Numbered from the stretch's first letter, positions 7,860 through 16,094 are shown. The stretch is 64,000 nt of DNA from Nonomuraea indica (GCF_002850745.1 NZ_KZ559476.1:69688-133687); one strand, 5' to 3'. Numbers and translations: made by a program. The notes: generated by a model not told the origin, from the letters alone.

Positions 7860-9050
7860 TCAGGAGCTGAAGAGCTCCTCCCGCGCCTCGTGGAGGGCGG
7901 CCAGCACGGCGCCGCGCAGCACGGGATTGCCCTCCACGGTGCTGGTGGCCACCTCGGGCCGTACCGGGGAGATGCGGGCGACGGCCTCCTCCACGCGGGA
8001 GGTGAGCGCCCGCCCGCCCGCGTGCCCCACCTCGCCGCCGAGCACGACCAGGCCGGGGTCGAGGATCACGCACACGGCCGCCACGCCCAGCGCCAGCCGC
8101 TGGGCCAGCTCGTCGAGCATCGGCTCGCCCTGCTCGCCGGCGGCGACGGCCAGCTGCACGCACTCCCCCGCGGTGCCGGCCGCGAAGCCGTGGGCTCGGG
8201 CCAGCTCGGTCACCGCCTCGGCGCTGACCAGCGACTGCAGCCCGCCCGCCAGCGAGGGCAGCCGGCCGGGCGCGGTGCGGATCTCCTCGGGCAGCGGCAC
8301 GCCCGGGACCGCCAGATAGCCGATCTCCCCCGCGCTGCCCGACCGGCCGCGGTGCAGTTTGCCGCCGAGCATGACGGCGAGGCCGAGGCCGCGGCTGGCC
8401 CACAGCAGCACGAAGTCGTCGACGCCCTTGGCCGCCCCGTCGGTGCGCTCGGCGACGGCGGCCAGGTTGACGTCGTTCTCGATGGTCACCGCACGCTTGA
8501 GGTCGCCGGCCAGCGCCTCGTGGCTGCCCTCGTGCCAGCCCGGCAGGTCGAAGGCGTAGCGGACGTCTCCGGTGCGCGGGTCGACCACGCCGGGCGTGCC
8601 GATCACCACGCCGCGCAGCCTGGCGACGCCGAGCTTGGCGCTGCGGCACGCCTTCATGATCGCGGCGTGGATGACGGGGACGAGGTCGTCGTGGCCGTTG
8701 GGGTCGAACGTCACCTCTGCCACCGTGCGCCCGTTGATGTCGGCGACCGCCGCCGAGACCAGGCCCGGCCCCACCTCCAGCCCGGCCACGTAGGCGCTGG
8801 ACGGCACGACCGAGTAGAGGGCGGCGCTGGGGCCGCGGCCTCCCGCCTGGGTGCCGACCACCTGGACCAGCCCGCGCTCCTCCAGCCTGGCGAGCGTCTG
8901 GGAGGCGGTGACCTTCGACAGGCCGGTCAGCTCGCCGATCTGGCCGCGCGTCATCGGGCCGGTGGCGAGCAGCAACTCCAGCGCGGCCCGGTCGTTGATC
9001 TCCCTGAGCAGTCTGGGCACACCAGGGCGTCGCTCCACGCTGAATCCCAC
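7860..9050 (-). CDS. ROK-family transcriptional regulator 2
   Basis: 396 residues, with the same layout as regulator 1: winged helix (about 12-65: MTRGQIGELTGLSKVTASQTLARL) plus a ROK domain with ENDVNLAAVAERTDG. It also lacks the ROK zinc cysteines. GTG start at 9050; no clear ribosome-binding site, so it may be leaderless. Convergent with the GH3 gene (10 nt between stops). Similarity in sequence and context suggests the two ROK genes arose by duplication and flank the importer operon they may both control. Confidence 0.87.
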   Translation of the reverse strand: MGFSVERRPGVPRLLREINDRAALELLLATGPMTRGQIGELTGLSKVTASQTLARLEERGLVQVVGTQAGGRGPSAALYSVVPSSAYVAGLEVGPGLVSAAVADINGRTVAEVTFDPNGHDDLVPVIHAAIMKACRSAKLGVARLRGVVIGTPGVVDPRTGDVRYAFDLPGWHEGSHEALAGDLKRAVTIENDVNLAAVAERTDGAAKGVDDFVLLWASRGLGLAVMLGGKLHRGRSGSAGEIGYLAVPGVPLPEEIRTAPGRLPSLAGGLQSLVSAEAVTELARAHGFAAGTAGECVQLAVAAGEQGEPMLDELAQRLALGVAAVCVILDPGLVVLGGEVGHAGGRALTSRVEEAVARISPVRPEVATSTVEGNPVLRGAVLAALHEAREELFSS

Positions 9051-9245
9051 CGTCTGATCGAAAAGGTTGTTGGCAGTTTAGCGCTCCTCCTGGCGTCGAT
9101 CAGTGCCGGCTTTCCCCTGCGTACCGGGGCTGGTATCGCTCCCACCCGCGGCTCGCCGCAAACCCGGGCGAAACGACCTTCGTCGCGTCCGCGCAGGCCG
9201 CGGGCGGATCATGGCCCCCGACCCGCCACCCGGCAGCCGAACCAC

Positions 9246-9273
9246 TGTTGACCAGGAGGGATAATCGACAACA
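9246..9273. promoter_or_regulatory. Candidate Rrf2 autoregulatory operator
   Basis: Imperfect inverted repeat TGTTGAC (9246-9252) and GACAACA (9267-9273), arms 14 nt apart. It covers the ribosome-binding site AGGAGGG, a GATAAT box (-10-like, 9259-9264) and the ATG. A repressor bound here would block its own gene. Confidence 0.45.
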
Positions 9274-9722
9274 TGCGCCTTTCCGCTCGTGTCGACTACG
9301 CCCTCCGTGCCGCCGCCGAACTCGCCGCAGCCGGTGCCGGCCCGACCACCGTGGGCGAGCTCGCCAAGGAGCAGGACATGCCGCCCAAGTACCTGGAGAA
9401 CATCCTGCTGCAGATGCGCCGGGCCGGTCTCGTACGCGGCCAGCGCGGACCGGAGGGCGGCTACGTGCTGGCCAGGCCGGCCGGGGAGATCTCCCTGGCC
9501 GACGTGATCAGGGCCGTCGACGGGCCGCTGGCCAACGTCCGCGGCGAGCGTCCCGAGCACGTCGGCTATCGCGGTCCGGCGGAGTCGCTGCAGCAGGTGT
9601 GGATCGCGCTGCGGGCCACCGAGCGGTCCATCCTGGAGGAGGTCACCCTGGAGCAGGTGGCGAACGGTGAGCTGCCCGAGCGCGTCCGCCAGCTCGCCGC
9701 CGACCCCGCCGCCTGGGACTGA
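9273..9722 (+). CDS. Rrf2-family transcriptional regulator lacking cysteines
   Basis: 149 residues. N-terminal winged helix of Rrf2 type (MRLSARVDYALRAAAELAA; GGYVLARPAGEISLADVIRAVDG). The protein contains no cysteine at all, so it cannot carry the 2Fe-2S or 4Fe-4S cluster of IscR, NsrR or RsrR. It belongs with CymR-like, cluster-free members that sense through protein or small-molecule contacts. ATG at 9273 with AGGAGGG 13 nt upstream. A monocistronic gene; the target is unknown. Confidence 0.88.
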   Translation: MRLSARVDYALRAAAELAAAGAGPTTVGELAKEQDMPPKYLENILLQMRRAGLVRGQRGPEGGYVLARPAGEISLADVIRAVDGPLANVRGERPEHVGYRGPAESLQQVWIALRATERSILEEVTLEQVANGELPERVRQLAADPAAWD

Positions 9723-9725
9723 CGG

Positions 9726-9758
9726 TTCTTGACCGAGCCATACAAAACGGGCTAGCTT
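9726..9758 (+). promoter_or_regulatory. Leaderless promoter and TetR operator
   Basis: -35 TTGACC (9729-9734), 18-bp spacer, -10 TAGCTT (9753-9758), then 6 nt to the GTG start, giving a leaderless mRNA. The element TTCTTGA-N8-TACAAAA (9726-9747) lies across the -35 box. The same 22-bp element recurs inverted before the MFS gene at 10381-10402. Confidence 0.7.
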
Positions 9759-9764
9759 CGTCTC

Positions 9765-10340
9765 GTGGGCAGGCCTCGGGAGTTCGACGACCAGACGGTG
9801 CTGGACGCCGCCATGGACGTGTTCTGGGAGAAGGGATATGAGGCCACCACGACCGAAGACCTGTGCACGCGCACCGGGCTCGGCCGCGGCAGCCTCTACA
9901 ACGCCTTCGGCAGCAAACACCGCCTGTACGCGGAGTCGATCCGCCACTACGGGGCCAGGGCGGGCGCGCAGCTCGCCGTCCTCGACGAGGACCTTCCGGT
10001 CCGGGAACGGCTGCGGGCCCTCATGCTGGCCGTGATCGACGCCGACCTGACCGATCCCGGCCGGCGCGGCTGCCTCGCGCTCAACGCCGCGACCGAAGCC
10101 GGCGGCCGCAGCGAGGAGGTGGCGGCCCTGCTCCGCCGGCAGTTCGCCGACCTCGAACAGCTGTTCACCGACCTGGTGGCCGTCGGCCAGAGCACGGGCG
10201 AGCTGCCCGCCGGCCGCCCGCCCCGGCAGGTGGCGCGCACCCTCCAGAGCACCTACTACGGCCTGCGCACGCTGGCCAAGGTCACCGACGACCGGGATGC
10301 CCTGCTGGACGTGGTGGAGGGCGCGATCTCCGCCCTGTGA
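9765..10340 (+). CDS. TetR-family repressor of the adjacent MFS gene
   Basis: 191 residues. TetR helix-turn-helix at about 10-55 (YEATTTEDLCTRTGLGRGSLYNAFGSK region) and a ligand-binding C-terminal domain with the RGCLALNAATEAGG pattern of the AcrR-like group. GTG at 9765 is 6 nt after a -10 box, without a ribosome-binding site: a leaderless gene. It is followed at once by an intrinsic terminator, then by an MFS gene whose leader repeats the operator found in this promoter. Likely autorepressor and efflux repressor released by a drug-like ligand (inference). Confidence 0.88.
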   Translation: MGRPREFDDQTVLDAAMDVFWEKGYEATTTEDLCTRTGLGRGSLYNAFGSKHRLYAESIRHYGARAGAQLAVLDEDLPVRERLRALMLAVIDADLTDPGRRGCLALNAATEAGGRSEEVAALLRRQFADLEQLFTDLVAVGQSTGELPAGRPPRQVARTLQSTYYGLRTLAKVTDDRDALLDVVEGAISAL

Positions 10341-10371
10341 CCGGCGGCGCCGCGTGCCCGCCGGCTTTTTT
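10341..10371 (+). terminator. Intrinsic terminator after tetR
   Basis: CCGGCGG (10341-10347), 10-nt loop, CCGCCGG (10358-10364), then C and six T residues (10366-10371). It starts directly after the TGA of the tetR gene and separates it from the MFS gene. U-tract terminators are uncommon in such GC-rich genomes. Confidence 0.8.
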
Positions 10372-10380
10372 CGGCCCATA

Positions 10381-10402
10381 TTTTGTACTGGTCCATCAAG
10401 AA
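10381..10402. promoter_or_regulatory. Second copy of the TetR operator, upstream of MFS gene
   Basis: Read on the minus strand it is TTCTTGA-N8-TACAAAA, identical in all 14 fixed positions to the element at 9726-9747. A TATTTT box (10379-10384) at its left edge may be the -10 of the MFS promoter, so the operator would cover the start of transcription. Confidence 0.7.
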
Positions 10403-10417
10403 TTTGGGGTGAGCTCC

Positions 10418-11608
10418 ATGCGCACGAGTGGCCCGGGTACCGTCCCGGCTCTGATGGTGTGCGTCTTCGGCATCACGACCGGCGAGTTCGTCGTGGCGGG
10501 AATCCTGCCGGACATCGCCGGTGACCTCACCGTCTCGATCCCGGCCGCGGGCCTGCTCGTGACGGCGTACGCGCTCGGGATGATCGTGGGCGGCCCGGTG
10601 GTGACCGCGCTGACGGCCCGGTTCCCGCGCCGGCCGCTCATCCTGGCCCTCCTCGGCATCGCCGTCCTGGGCAACGCGGCGTCGGCGCTGGCACCGGCCT
10701 ACTCCGTGCTCTTCGCGGCCCGGGTCGTCACCGCCCTGGTGACCGCCACGTTCTTCGCCAACGCGATCGTCATCGCGGCCTCGACCGCCCCGCCCGGCAG
10801 GCAGGCGTCCACGGTGTCCAAGCTGGCCTTCGGGATGAACCTGTCGATGATCCTCGGCGCGCCCCTGGGCACCTTCATCGGCGACGGTCTCGGCTGGCGC
10901 GCCACCTTCGCCGCGGTCGCCGCGTGCTGCGCCCTGGGTCTCGCGCTGGTGCTCCGGCTCGTGCCGGACGTCCGCGACGCGACGCCCGCCACCTCGGCCG
11001 TGGCCGAGCTGGGAGTGTTCCGCAGCCGGGACGTGCAGATCGCCATCGCGGTCACCGCCGTCGGCAACGCGGGGCTGCTCATGGTGTTCACCTACTTCGC
11101 GCCCCTGCTCACCGGCCTGTCCGGGTTCGCGCCCGGCACGATCGCCGTGCTGCTGCTGGTGTACGGCGTGGGCGCCGCCGTGGGCAACCTCGCCGGGGGG
11201 CGGCTGGCCGACCGGGCGCCGATGCCGTCACAGGTGGGCCTGCTCGCACTGCTCGCCGGGGCGCTGCTGCTGATGGGCCTGGCCGGCGGCGGCACGGTGC
11301 TGGGCGCGATCATGGTTTTCGTGCTCGGCGCGCTCGGGTTCTCCGTCGTCCCAGGGATGCAGGCCCGGGTGCTCGCCACCGCCGCTTCCGCGCCGACGCT
11401 CGCCATGGCCGTGAACGCCTCCGCCTACCAGCTCGCGGCGGCGTTCGCGGCCTGGCTCGGCGGCCGGATCATCGACGGCGGGCTCGGCCTGCCGTCCGTC
11501 TACCTCGGCGGGGCGGCGGTGACCGCGGCGGGCATCCTGATGAGCTGCCTCGCCTGGCTCCGGGACCGCAGGGCGGCGAGGGCGGCCCCGGCCACCGTGA
11601 CGGCCTGA
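10418..11608 (+). CDS. MFS transporter, AraJ/Cmx-like DHA1 efflux protein
   Basis: 396 residues, twelve predicted membrane helices. Typical DHA1 drug:H+ antiporter features: TGEFVVAGILPDIAGDL at the first helix (the EFV motif of sugar-efflux and chloramphenicol-resistance proteins) and a conserved loop at RFPRRPL. ATG at 10418 with GGGGTGAG upstream; a GTG 9 nt earlier is in frame. Placed directly behind its likely TetR repressor. Exports a small compound from the membrane; the substrate is unknown. It converges on a second MFS gene. Confidence 0.88.
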   Translation: MRTSGPGTVPALMVCVFGITTGEFVVAGILPDIAGDLTVSIPAAGLLVTAYALGMIVGGPVVTALTARFPRRPLILALLGIAVLGNAASALAPAYSVLFAARVVTALVTATFFANAIVIAASTAPPGRQASTVSKLAFGMNLSMILGAPLGTFIGDGLGWRATFAAVAACCALGLALVLRLVPDVRDATPATSAVAELGVFRSRDVQIAIAVTAVGNAGLLMVFTYFAPLLTGLSGFAPGTIAVLLLVYGVGAAVGNLAGGRLADRAPMPSQVGLLALLAGALLLMGLAGGGTVLGAIMVFVLGALGFSVVPGMQARVLATAASAPTLAMAVNASAYQLAAAFAAWLGGRIIDGGLGLPSVYLGGAAVTAAGILMSCLAWLRDRRAARAAPATVTA

Positions 11609-11624
11609 CCTGATGCGGAAGCGG

Positions 11625-12812
11625 TCACGGGCGGAGGCGGCCGGCGGTCCAGAACAGAGCCAGGGCTGCCAGCTCGACCACGGCCGCCGCGGCGGGGAGG
11701 ACGCCGCTGCCGTACATCTCGAGCACGATCCCGCCCGCGACCCCGCCGGCCGACACGCCGACGTAGACGGCGCTGCTGTTCAGCGCCAGAGCCTGCGGCC
11801 CCGCAGGGCCGGCCAGCGCCAGCAGGCGGGTCTGGGCGGGCGGCGGCATCCACCAGGAGACGGCCGCCCACACGAGCAGCGGCGGCAGCAGCGCCACCAG
11901 CGCCAGGGGCCGCAGCCACCAGCAGACGGTGAGGGCGCCCATCACCGCGGTGAACCCCCCGACGCCGGCGAGCAGCGCCCGGTCGGCGCCCCACCGGTCG
12001 GCGGCGCGTCCGCCGAGCTGCCCACCGACGAATCCGGCCGCTCCCGCCATGACGAACACCCACCCCAGCTCGGCCGGCCCGGCGCCGGCGAGGTCCCGCA
12101 GGAACGGCGCGAGGTAGGTCAGCAGCATCATGCTGCCTGTCACGCTGGCCACGATGCCCAGCAGCCCGAGCACCACGGGCGCGGAGGCCAGCGGCCGGAG
12201 CGAGACGCGAGGCCGTGCCCCCTCGGGGAGGCCGGGCTCCCGGCCGGGCAGGGTCGCGCGGACCGCCACCAGCGACACCGCCCCGAGCAGGCCACCCAGA
12301 CCGAACGTGGCCTGCCAGCCCAGCACGCCGCCGACCCAGGTGCCGATCGGCACGCCGAGCACGAGCGAGCCGGTGAGCCCGCCCATCACCAGCGCCATGT
12401 AGCGCCCCTGCCGCCCGTCGGGCGCCCGCTGGGCGGCGACGGCGTAAGCGGCGGGCACCACGGACGCGGCGGCCAGCGCGGCCAGCACACGCAGGCCCAT
12501 CAGCACGGGATAGCTGGTGGTGAACGCGGCCGCGACGTTCGCCACCACGAACAACGACAGCGCGGCAGTGAGCAGCCTGCGGCGCGGCCAGGAGGCGGTC
12601 ACCACCGAGGCCACCGGAGCGGCCAGGGCGAACGTGAGTGAGAAGCCGGTCACGAGCTGCCCGGCGGCGGCCTCGGTGACGCCGAGGTCGCCCGACAGGG
12701 CCGGCAGGATGCCGGCGATCATGTAGTCGTCGGTGGCGAAGGTGAACGTGGTGAACGCCAGGGCCCACAGCCATGCGGGCAGCCGGGGCCTCACCTCGGC
12801 GGAGACGGACAC
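11625..12812 (-). CDS. MFS transporter 2, AraJ/Cmx-like
   Basis: 395 residues from the GTG at 12812, which has GAAGGGAG upstream; the longer open frame to 12944 would overlap the divergent tetR start and lacks support. Twelve helices, with FATDDYMIAGILPALSGDLGVTEAA at helix 1, similar in design to the neighbouring MFS protein but only distantly alike. Divergent from a damaged tetR gene across a region with a CAACAGTTG palindrome. Likely drug or metabolite efflux. Confidence 0.87.
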   Translation of the reverse strand: MSVSAEVRPRLPAWLWALAFTTFTFATDDYMIAGILPALSGDLGVTEAAAGQLVTGFSLTFALAAPVASVVTASWPRRRLLTAALSLFVVANVAAAFTTSYPVLMGLRVLAALAAASVVPAAYAVAAQRAPDGRQGRYMALVMGGLTGSLVLGVPIGTWVGGVLGWQATFGLGGLLGAVSLVAVRATLPGREPGLPEGARPRVSLRPLASAPVVLGLLGIVASVTGSMMLLTYLAPFLRDLAGAGPAELGWVFVMAGAAGFVGGQLGGRAADRWGADRALLAGVGGFTAVMGALTVCWWLRPLALVALLPPLLVWAAVSWWMPPPAQTRLLALAGPAGPQALALNSSAVYVGVSAGGVAGGIVLEMYGSGVLPAAAAVVELAALALFWTAGRLRP

Positions 12813-12828
12813 GGCACTCCCTTCGTCG

Positions 12829-12867
12829 GGTGACAGTCGTCGGCCGGATAAGGCAACAGTTGTCACC
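12829..12867. promoter_or_regulatory. Candidate operator between MFS 2 and tetR
   Basis: Palindrome CAAC-A-GTTG (12854-12862) followed by TCACC. The pair GTGACA (12830-12835) and TGTCAC (12861-12866) forms a wider inverted repeat. It lies between the divergent starts, as expected for a TetR site. Confidence 0.45.
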
Positions 12868-12891
12868 CTTATGACGTCAAAGGGATTTCGG

Positions 12892-13534
12892 ATGGCCAGT
12901 ACCGCCGATCCGCGACGCCGAGCCGAGCTGCTCGACCAGATCATCGACTGTCTCGCGGCTCACGGCCTGTCGGCCCTGTCCTTGCGGCCGCTGGCCGAGC
13001 ACCTCGGCAGGTCCACCCGTGTGCTCACCCACCACTTCGCCGACAAGGAGGAGCTGCTGTCGGCCACGCTGGAACGCCTGGACGAGCGGCACCGCGCATG
13101 GCTGCGCGCGCTGCCCGGCCGGGACGGCTCCAGCAGCGTGGGCGCGATCATCCGGCGGACGTGGGAATGGCAGCTCCGCGAGGAGAACCTGCCGATCGTC
13201 CGCCTGGTGCACGAGATCGAGGGGCTGGCGGCCGGGGGACGACTCGTGGGCAACGTGCCCCGGCTGCGGGCCGGCCGGTCGGCGCTCGTGGCCGCCGTTC
13301 CTGCGCGAGCGCGGGGTGCCGGAGGCCGACGCCCTGGACGTCTCCACGCTGACCAGCTCCACGTACACGGGACTGATGAGCGACTACCTGATCACCGGCG
13401 ACCGCGAGCGGGTCGAGACGGCCCTCGACCGGCTCGCCATCCTGGTGGACGAGTGGATCGCCGCGTGCTCGGGCCGACCGGCTGAGCGCTCCCTGCCCGG
13501 CCCCGGGGTGACCTCGGCGGAGGCGGCCGGCTGA
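12892..13534 (+). pseudogene. TetR-family regulator with a frameshift
   Basis: The N-terminal part (from ATG 12892; ATG 12871 is an in-frame alternative) reads as a TetR helix-turn-helix, LSLRPLAEHLGRSTRVLTHHF, and continues to about residue 133 (GRSALVA). The expected C-terminal half (FLRERGVPEADALDV ... RLAILVDEWIAA) continues in the next frame to the stop at 13534. The break lies in GCCGCCG near 13291-13297; removing one base there restores one open frame of about 213 residues. Either a real inactivating mutation or a sequencing error. Its partner is the divergent MFS gene. Confidence 0.75.
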
Positions 13535-13555
13535 GCGGGTTTCTAGACTGGACGC

Positions 13556-14353
13556 ATGCCCGAGGGAGACGCCGTCTACCGCACCGCCGCGCGCCTGCGG
13601 GAGGCGCTGGACGGGCGGGTGCTGACGCGCTCCGACTTCCGGGTGCCCCGCCACGCCACCGCCGACCTGACCGGCCGGACCGTGCTGACGACGGTCTCGC
13701 GGGGCAAGCACCTGCTGACGCGGGTGGAGGGCGGGCTGACCGTGCACACGCACCTGCGCATGGACGGGCGCTGGCGGGTCGGCCCGGCGGGGCGGGGGCC
13801 GCGCGGGGGGCCGCACGGCGGCGGGGGCGACACGGTGCGGCTGGTGCTGGCCAACGCCGAGTGGGAGGCCGTGGGCATCAGGCTGGGGATGGTCGACCTG
13901 CTGAGGACGGACGACGAGTCACGCGTCGTGGGGCACCTCGGCCCCGACCTGCTCGGCGCCGACTGGGACCCGGCCGAGGCCGTGCGACGGCTGCGGGAGG
14001 ACCCGGCGAGGACGATCGGGGAGGCGCTGCTCGACCAGCGCAACCTGGCCGGCATCGGCACGATCTATCGCGCCGAGACACTCTTTCTGCGCGGTGTCTG
14101 GCCGTGGCGGGCGGTCGGGGACATCGCGGACGTGGAAGGGATCGTGACGCTGGCGCACCGGCTGCTGGACGCCAACAAGGCCCACGCGGGCACCGTGACC
14201 ACGGGAGACCGCCGGCCGGCCGCGCAGACCTGGGTCTACGGCAGGGCAGGACGACCGTGCCGCCGATGCGGGATGCGCATCAGGCGTGGAGAGATGGGGG
14301 CGCAGGCACAGGAACGGCTGATCCTGTGGTGCCCGGGCTGCCAGCCGCCCTAG
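13556..14353 (+). CDS. Fpg/Nei-family DNA glycosylase (endonuclease VIII-like)
   Basis: 265 residues. Starts MPEGDAVYRTA; after Met removal, Pro is the Schiff-base nucleophile and Glu the catalytic acid of the family. The H2TH region is seen at LDQRNLAGIGTIYRAE, and the C-terminal zinc finger at CRRCGMRI...CPGC. The MPEGD-[TA]-V-x-R start marks the actinobacterial Nei2-type rather than MutM. Removes oxidised bases and nicks the abasic site. An unusual Gly/Arg-rich loop (RGPRGGPHGGGG) sits near residue 85. It overlaps the convergent clgR stop by 4 nt. Confidence 0.9.
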   Translation: MPEGDAVYRTAARLREALDGRVLTRSDFRVPRHATADLTGRTVLTTVSRGKHLLTRVEGGLTVHTHLRMDGRWRVGPAGRGPRGGPHGGGGDTVRLVLANAEWEAVGIRLGMVDLLRTDDESRVVGHLGPDLLGADWDPAEAVRRLREDPARTIGEALLDQRNLAGIGTIYRAETLFLRGVWPWRAVGDIADVEGIVTLAHRLLDANKAHAGTVTTGDRRPAAQTWVYGRAGRPCRRCGMRIRRGEMGAQAQERLILWCPGCQPP

Positions 14354-14706
14354 GCGGCCACCATGTCCTTGACTTCGGGGAAGACCGTGTCGGAGATGGA
14401 GCCGGGGACCGACTCGGCCAGCGGGATGCGCTCGTGCTCCGGCACGTCGGCGAGCACCGGTGCGGCCTGCAGCTCCGCCAACGCGAACTGGTCGGACACC
14501 TCACGCAACACCTGCGACAGCGGCACTCCGAGAGCACCACAGATGGATGCCAGCAGCTCGGAGGATGCCTCCTTCTGGCCACGCTCCACCTCGGACAGGT
14601 AACCGAGTGAGACACGCGCCAGCGTGGACACCTCACGGAGAGTGCGCCCCTGCCGCACGCGCAACCGCCTCAGCACGTCACCGAGCAGCTGACGCAGCAA
14701 AATCAT
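14350..14706 (-). CDS. clgR: Clp-protease gene regulator ClgR
   Basis: 118 residues from ATG 14706 with GGAGGGAG upstream; the frame is open to 14916 but homology begins here. The XRE helix-turn-helix core TLREVSTLARVSLGYLSEVERG, followed by QKEASSELL, is the ClgR signature. The protein ends KDMVAA; ClgR of Streptomyces is itself destroyed by ClpP through a C-terminal Ala-Ala, and that ending is kept here. ClgR activates clpP1P2, clpC, lon and related genes under stress. It lies at the end of the pgsA-cinA run, as in other actinomycetes, with its own 286-bp upstream region. Confidence 0.93.
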   Translation of the reverse strand: MILLRQLLGDVLRRLRVRQGRTLREVSTLARVSLGYLSEVERGQKEASSELLASICGALGVPLSQVLREVSDQFALAELQAAPVLADVPEHERIPLAESVPGSISDTVFPEVKDMVAA

Positions 14707-14967
14707 CTGTCGCTCCCTCCCCGGCGTGGATGTCTTCACCACGCCCCGCGCGATCGGGTCGTGCCGCCCATCCTTCTTCTTGACTTCGTACATGCTCCTC
14801 GCCGTCATCATCGGGCGCTGCCGCCCATGGCCCGCAACACGTGGCTCGTCGCGCGACACATCAGGCCCGCCTGCCGGGCGCTCGCTGCTTGCAGTTGGCT
14901 CACGGACCTCACTCACAGCTCCACCGTACCCGCATCCACCGACACCGCGTCAGACCGTGCCTGGCAT

Positions 14968-14981
14968 GTTCGCTCGGGACG
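14968..14981 (+). promoter_or_regulatory. Possible ClgR box
   Basis: GTTCGC-N5-ACG differs by one base from the published Streptomyces ClgR motif GTTCGC-N5-GCG. It lies upstream of clgR, about 260 bp before the chosen start, so autoregulation is possible but the distance is long. Confidence 0.3.
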
Positions 14982-14992
14982 TAACACGGTAA

Positions 14993-15484
14993 TCACCCGG
15001 AATGTTCCCCCTTGCTCGACTTCAGCACACGTGTCAGGAGATCGACTGCCTCGTCCACCGTCTTTACCCGGATACGTTCGCGCGACCCCTGAAGTCTCAG
15101 ATCACGGGACCATATTTCTCCGTCGGGGCCGCTCACCGCGACGTGCACCGTGCCGACCGGCCGGCCGTCCTGCGGCTCCGGCCCCGCCACCCCCGTCACG
15201 GCCAGCCCGTACGTCGCCGCGCACAACCGCGCCACGCCCGTCGCCATCGCCGCCGCGACCTGCGGATGCACCGCCCCCTCGCGCCGCAGCAGCTCGTCGG
15301 GCACGGCCAGCAGCGCGTGCTTGAGGTCGGTGGCGTAGGAGATGACCCCGCCCCGGAACGCCTTCGACGAACCCGGCACCGAGGTGAACGCCGCGCCGAT
15401 CAGCCCGCCCGTCAGCGACTCGGCCACGGCCACCGTCGCCGACCGCCCCGTCAGCAGGGAGATCGCCTCGTCCACCGTCGCCAT
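14993..15484 (-). CDS. CinA C-terminal-type nicotinamide-nucleotide amidohydrolase
   Basis: 163-residue stand-alone PncC/CinA-C domain. Motifs VAVAESLTGGLIGAAF (Ser nucleophile region), SYATDLKHALL and YGLAVTGVAGPEPQDGRPVGTV are all present. Deamidates NMN to nicotinate mononucleotide in NAD salvage. It lacks the N-terminal COG1058 pyrophosphatase domain of long CinA, as is usual in actinobacteria. Sits 37 nt after pgsA in the same direction, so probably in the same transcript. Confidence 0.92.
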   Translation of the reverse strand: MATVDEAISLLTGRSATVAVAESLTGGLIGAAFTSVPGSSKAFRGGVISYATDLKHALLAVPDELLRREGAVHPQVAAAMATGVARLCAATYGLAVTGVAGPEPQDGRPVGTVHVAVSGPDGEIWSRDLRLQGSRERIRVKTVDEAVDLLTRVLKSSKGEHSG

Positions 15485-15521
15485 GCCGTCGCCTCCTTCG
15501 TGCCGGGCGTGTGTGATCTGT

Positions 15522-16094
15522 CTACTCCCCGCGCGCGCGCCGCGCCACCTGGCGCAGCTTGACGGCGCGCACCACGTAGTCGACGCCCGTGGCCACGGTC
15601 ACGACGAGGGCGGCGCCCATCACGGTCCAGCTGAGCGGGTCGTAGCCGACCGGCAGGATGTAGAGGACGATCGCGGCGATCTGCAGCACGGTCTTGACCT
15701 TGCCGCCGTAGCTCGCGGGGATCACGGCCCGCCGGATCAGCACGAACCGCAGCACCGTGATGCCCAGCTCGCGGCCGAGGATCACCAGCGTCACCCACCA
15801 CGGCAGCTCGCCCAGGACCGACAGCGACACCAGGGCCGCGCCCGTGAGCGCCTTGTCGGCGATCGGGTCGGCGATCTTACCGAAGTCGGTGATGAGCCCG
15901 TAGCGCCGGGCCAGCTCGCCGTCGAGATGGTCGGTGATGGACGCCACCGTGAAGACGGCCAGGGCGCCCAGGCGCCAGCCCGTGCCCGGCAGGAAGAGAC
16001 AGACGACGAAGAAGGGGACGAGCGCCAACCGGAGAACCGTGAGGATGTTGGCGATGTTCCACGGGCTCACCACGCGGCGCTCGTCCTTGGTCAT
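15522..16094 (-). CDS. pgsA: CDP-diacylglycerol-glycerol-3-phosphate 3-phosphatidyltransferase
   Basis: 190 residues, integral membrane enzyme of the CDP-alcohol phosphatidyltransferase family. The metal-binding signature is complete: D-x2-D-G-x2-A-R-x8-G-x3-D-x3-D starting at DHLDGELARR. N-terminus NIANILTVLRL is typical of PgsA. Makes phosphatidylglycerol phosphate for anionic lipids. The ATG overlaps the rimO stop by 4 nt, so they are translationally coupled. In actinobacteria two related enzymes exist (PgsA1 and PgsA2); the rimO-pgsA-cinA context fits PgsA. Confidence 0.93.
   Translation of the reverse strand: MTKDERRVVSPWNIANILTVLRLALVPFFVVCLFLPGTGWRLGALAVFTVASITDHLDGELARRYGLITDFGKIADPIADKALTGAALVSLSVLGELPWWVTLVILGRELGITVLRFVLIRRAVIPASYGGKVKTVLQIAAIVLYILPVGYDPLSWTVMGAALVVTVATGVDYVVRAVKLRQVARRARGE

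Noticed and set aside
14707..14916. 70-residue N-terminal extension of ClgR
   Set aside because: The ribosome-binding site and the family start both point to ATG 14706; the extension has no recognisable features.
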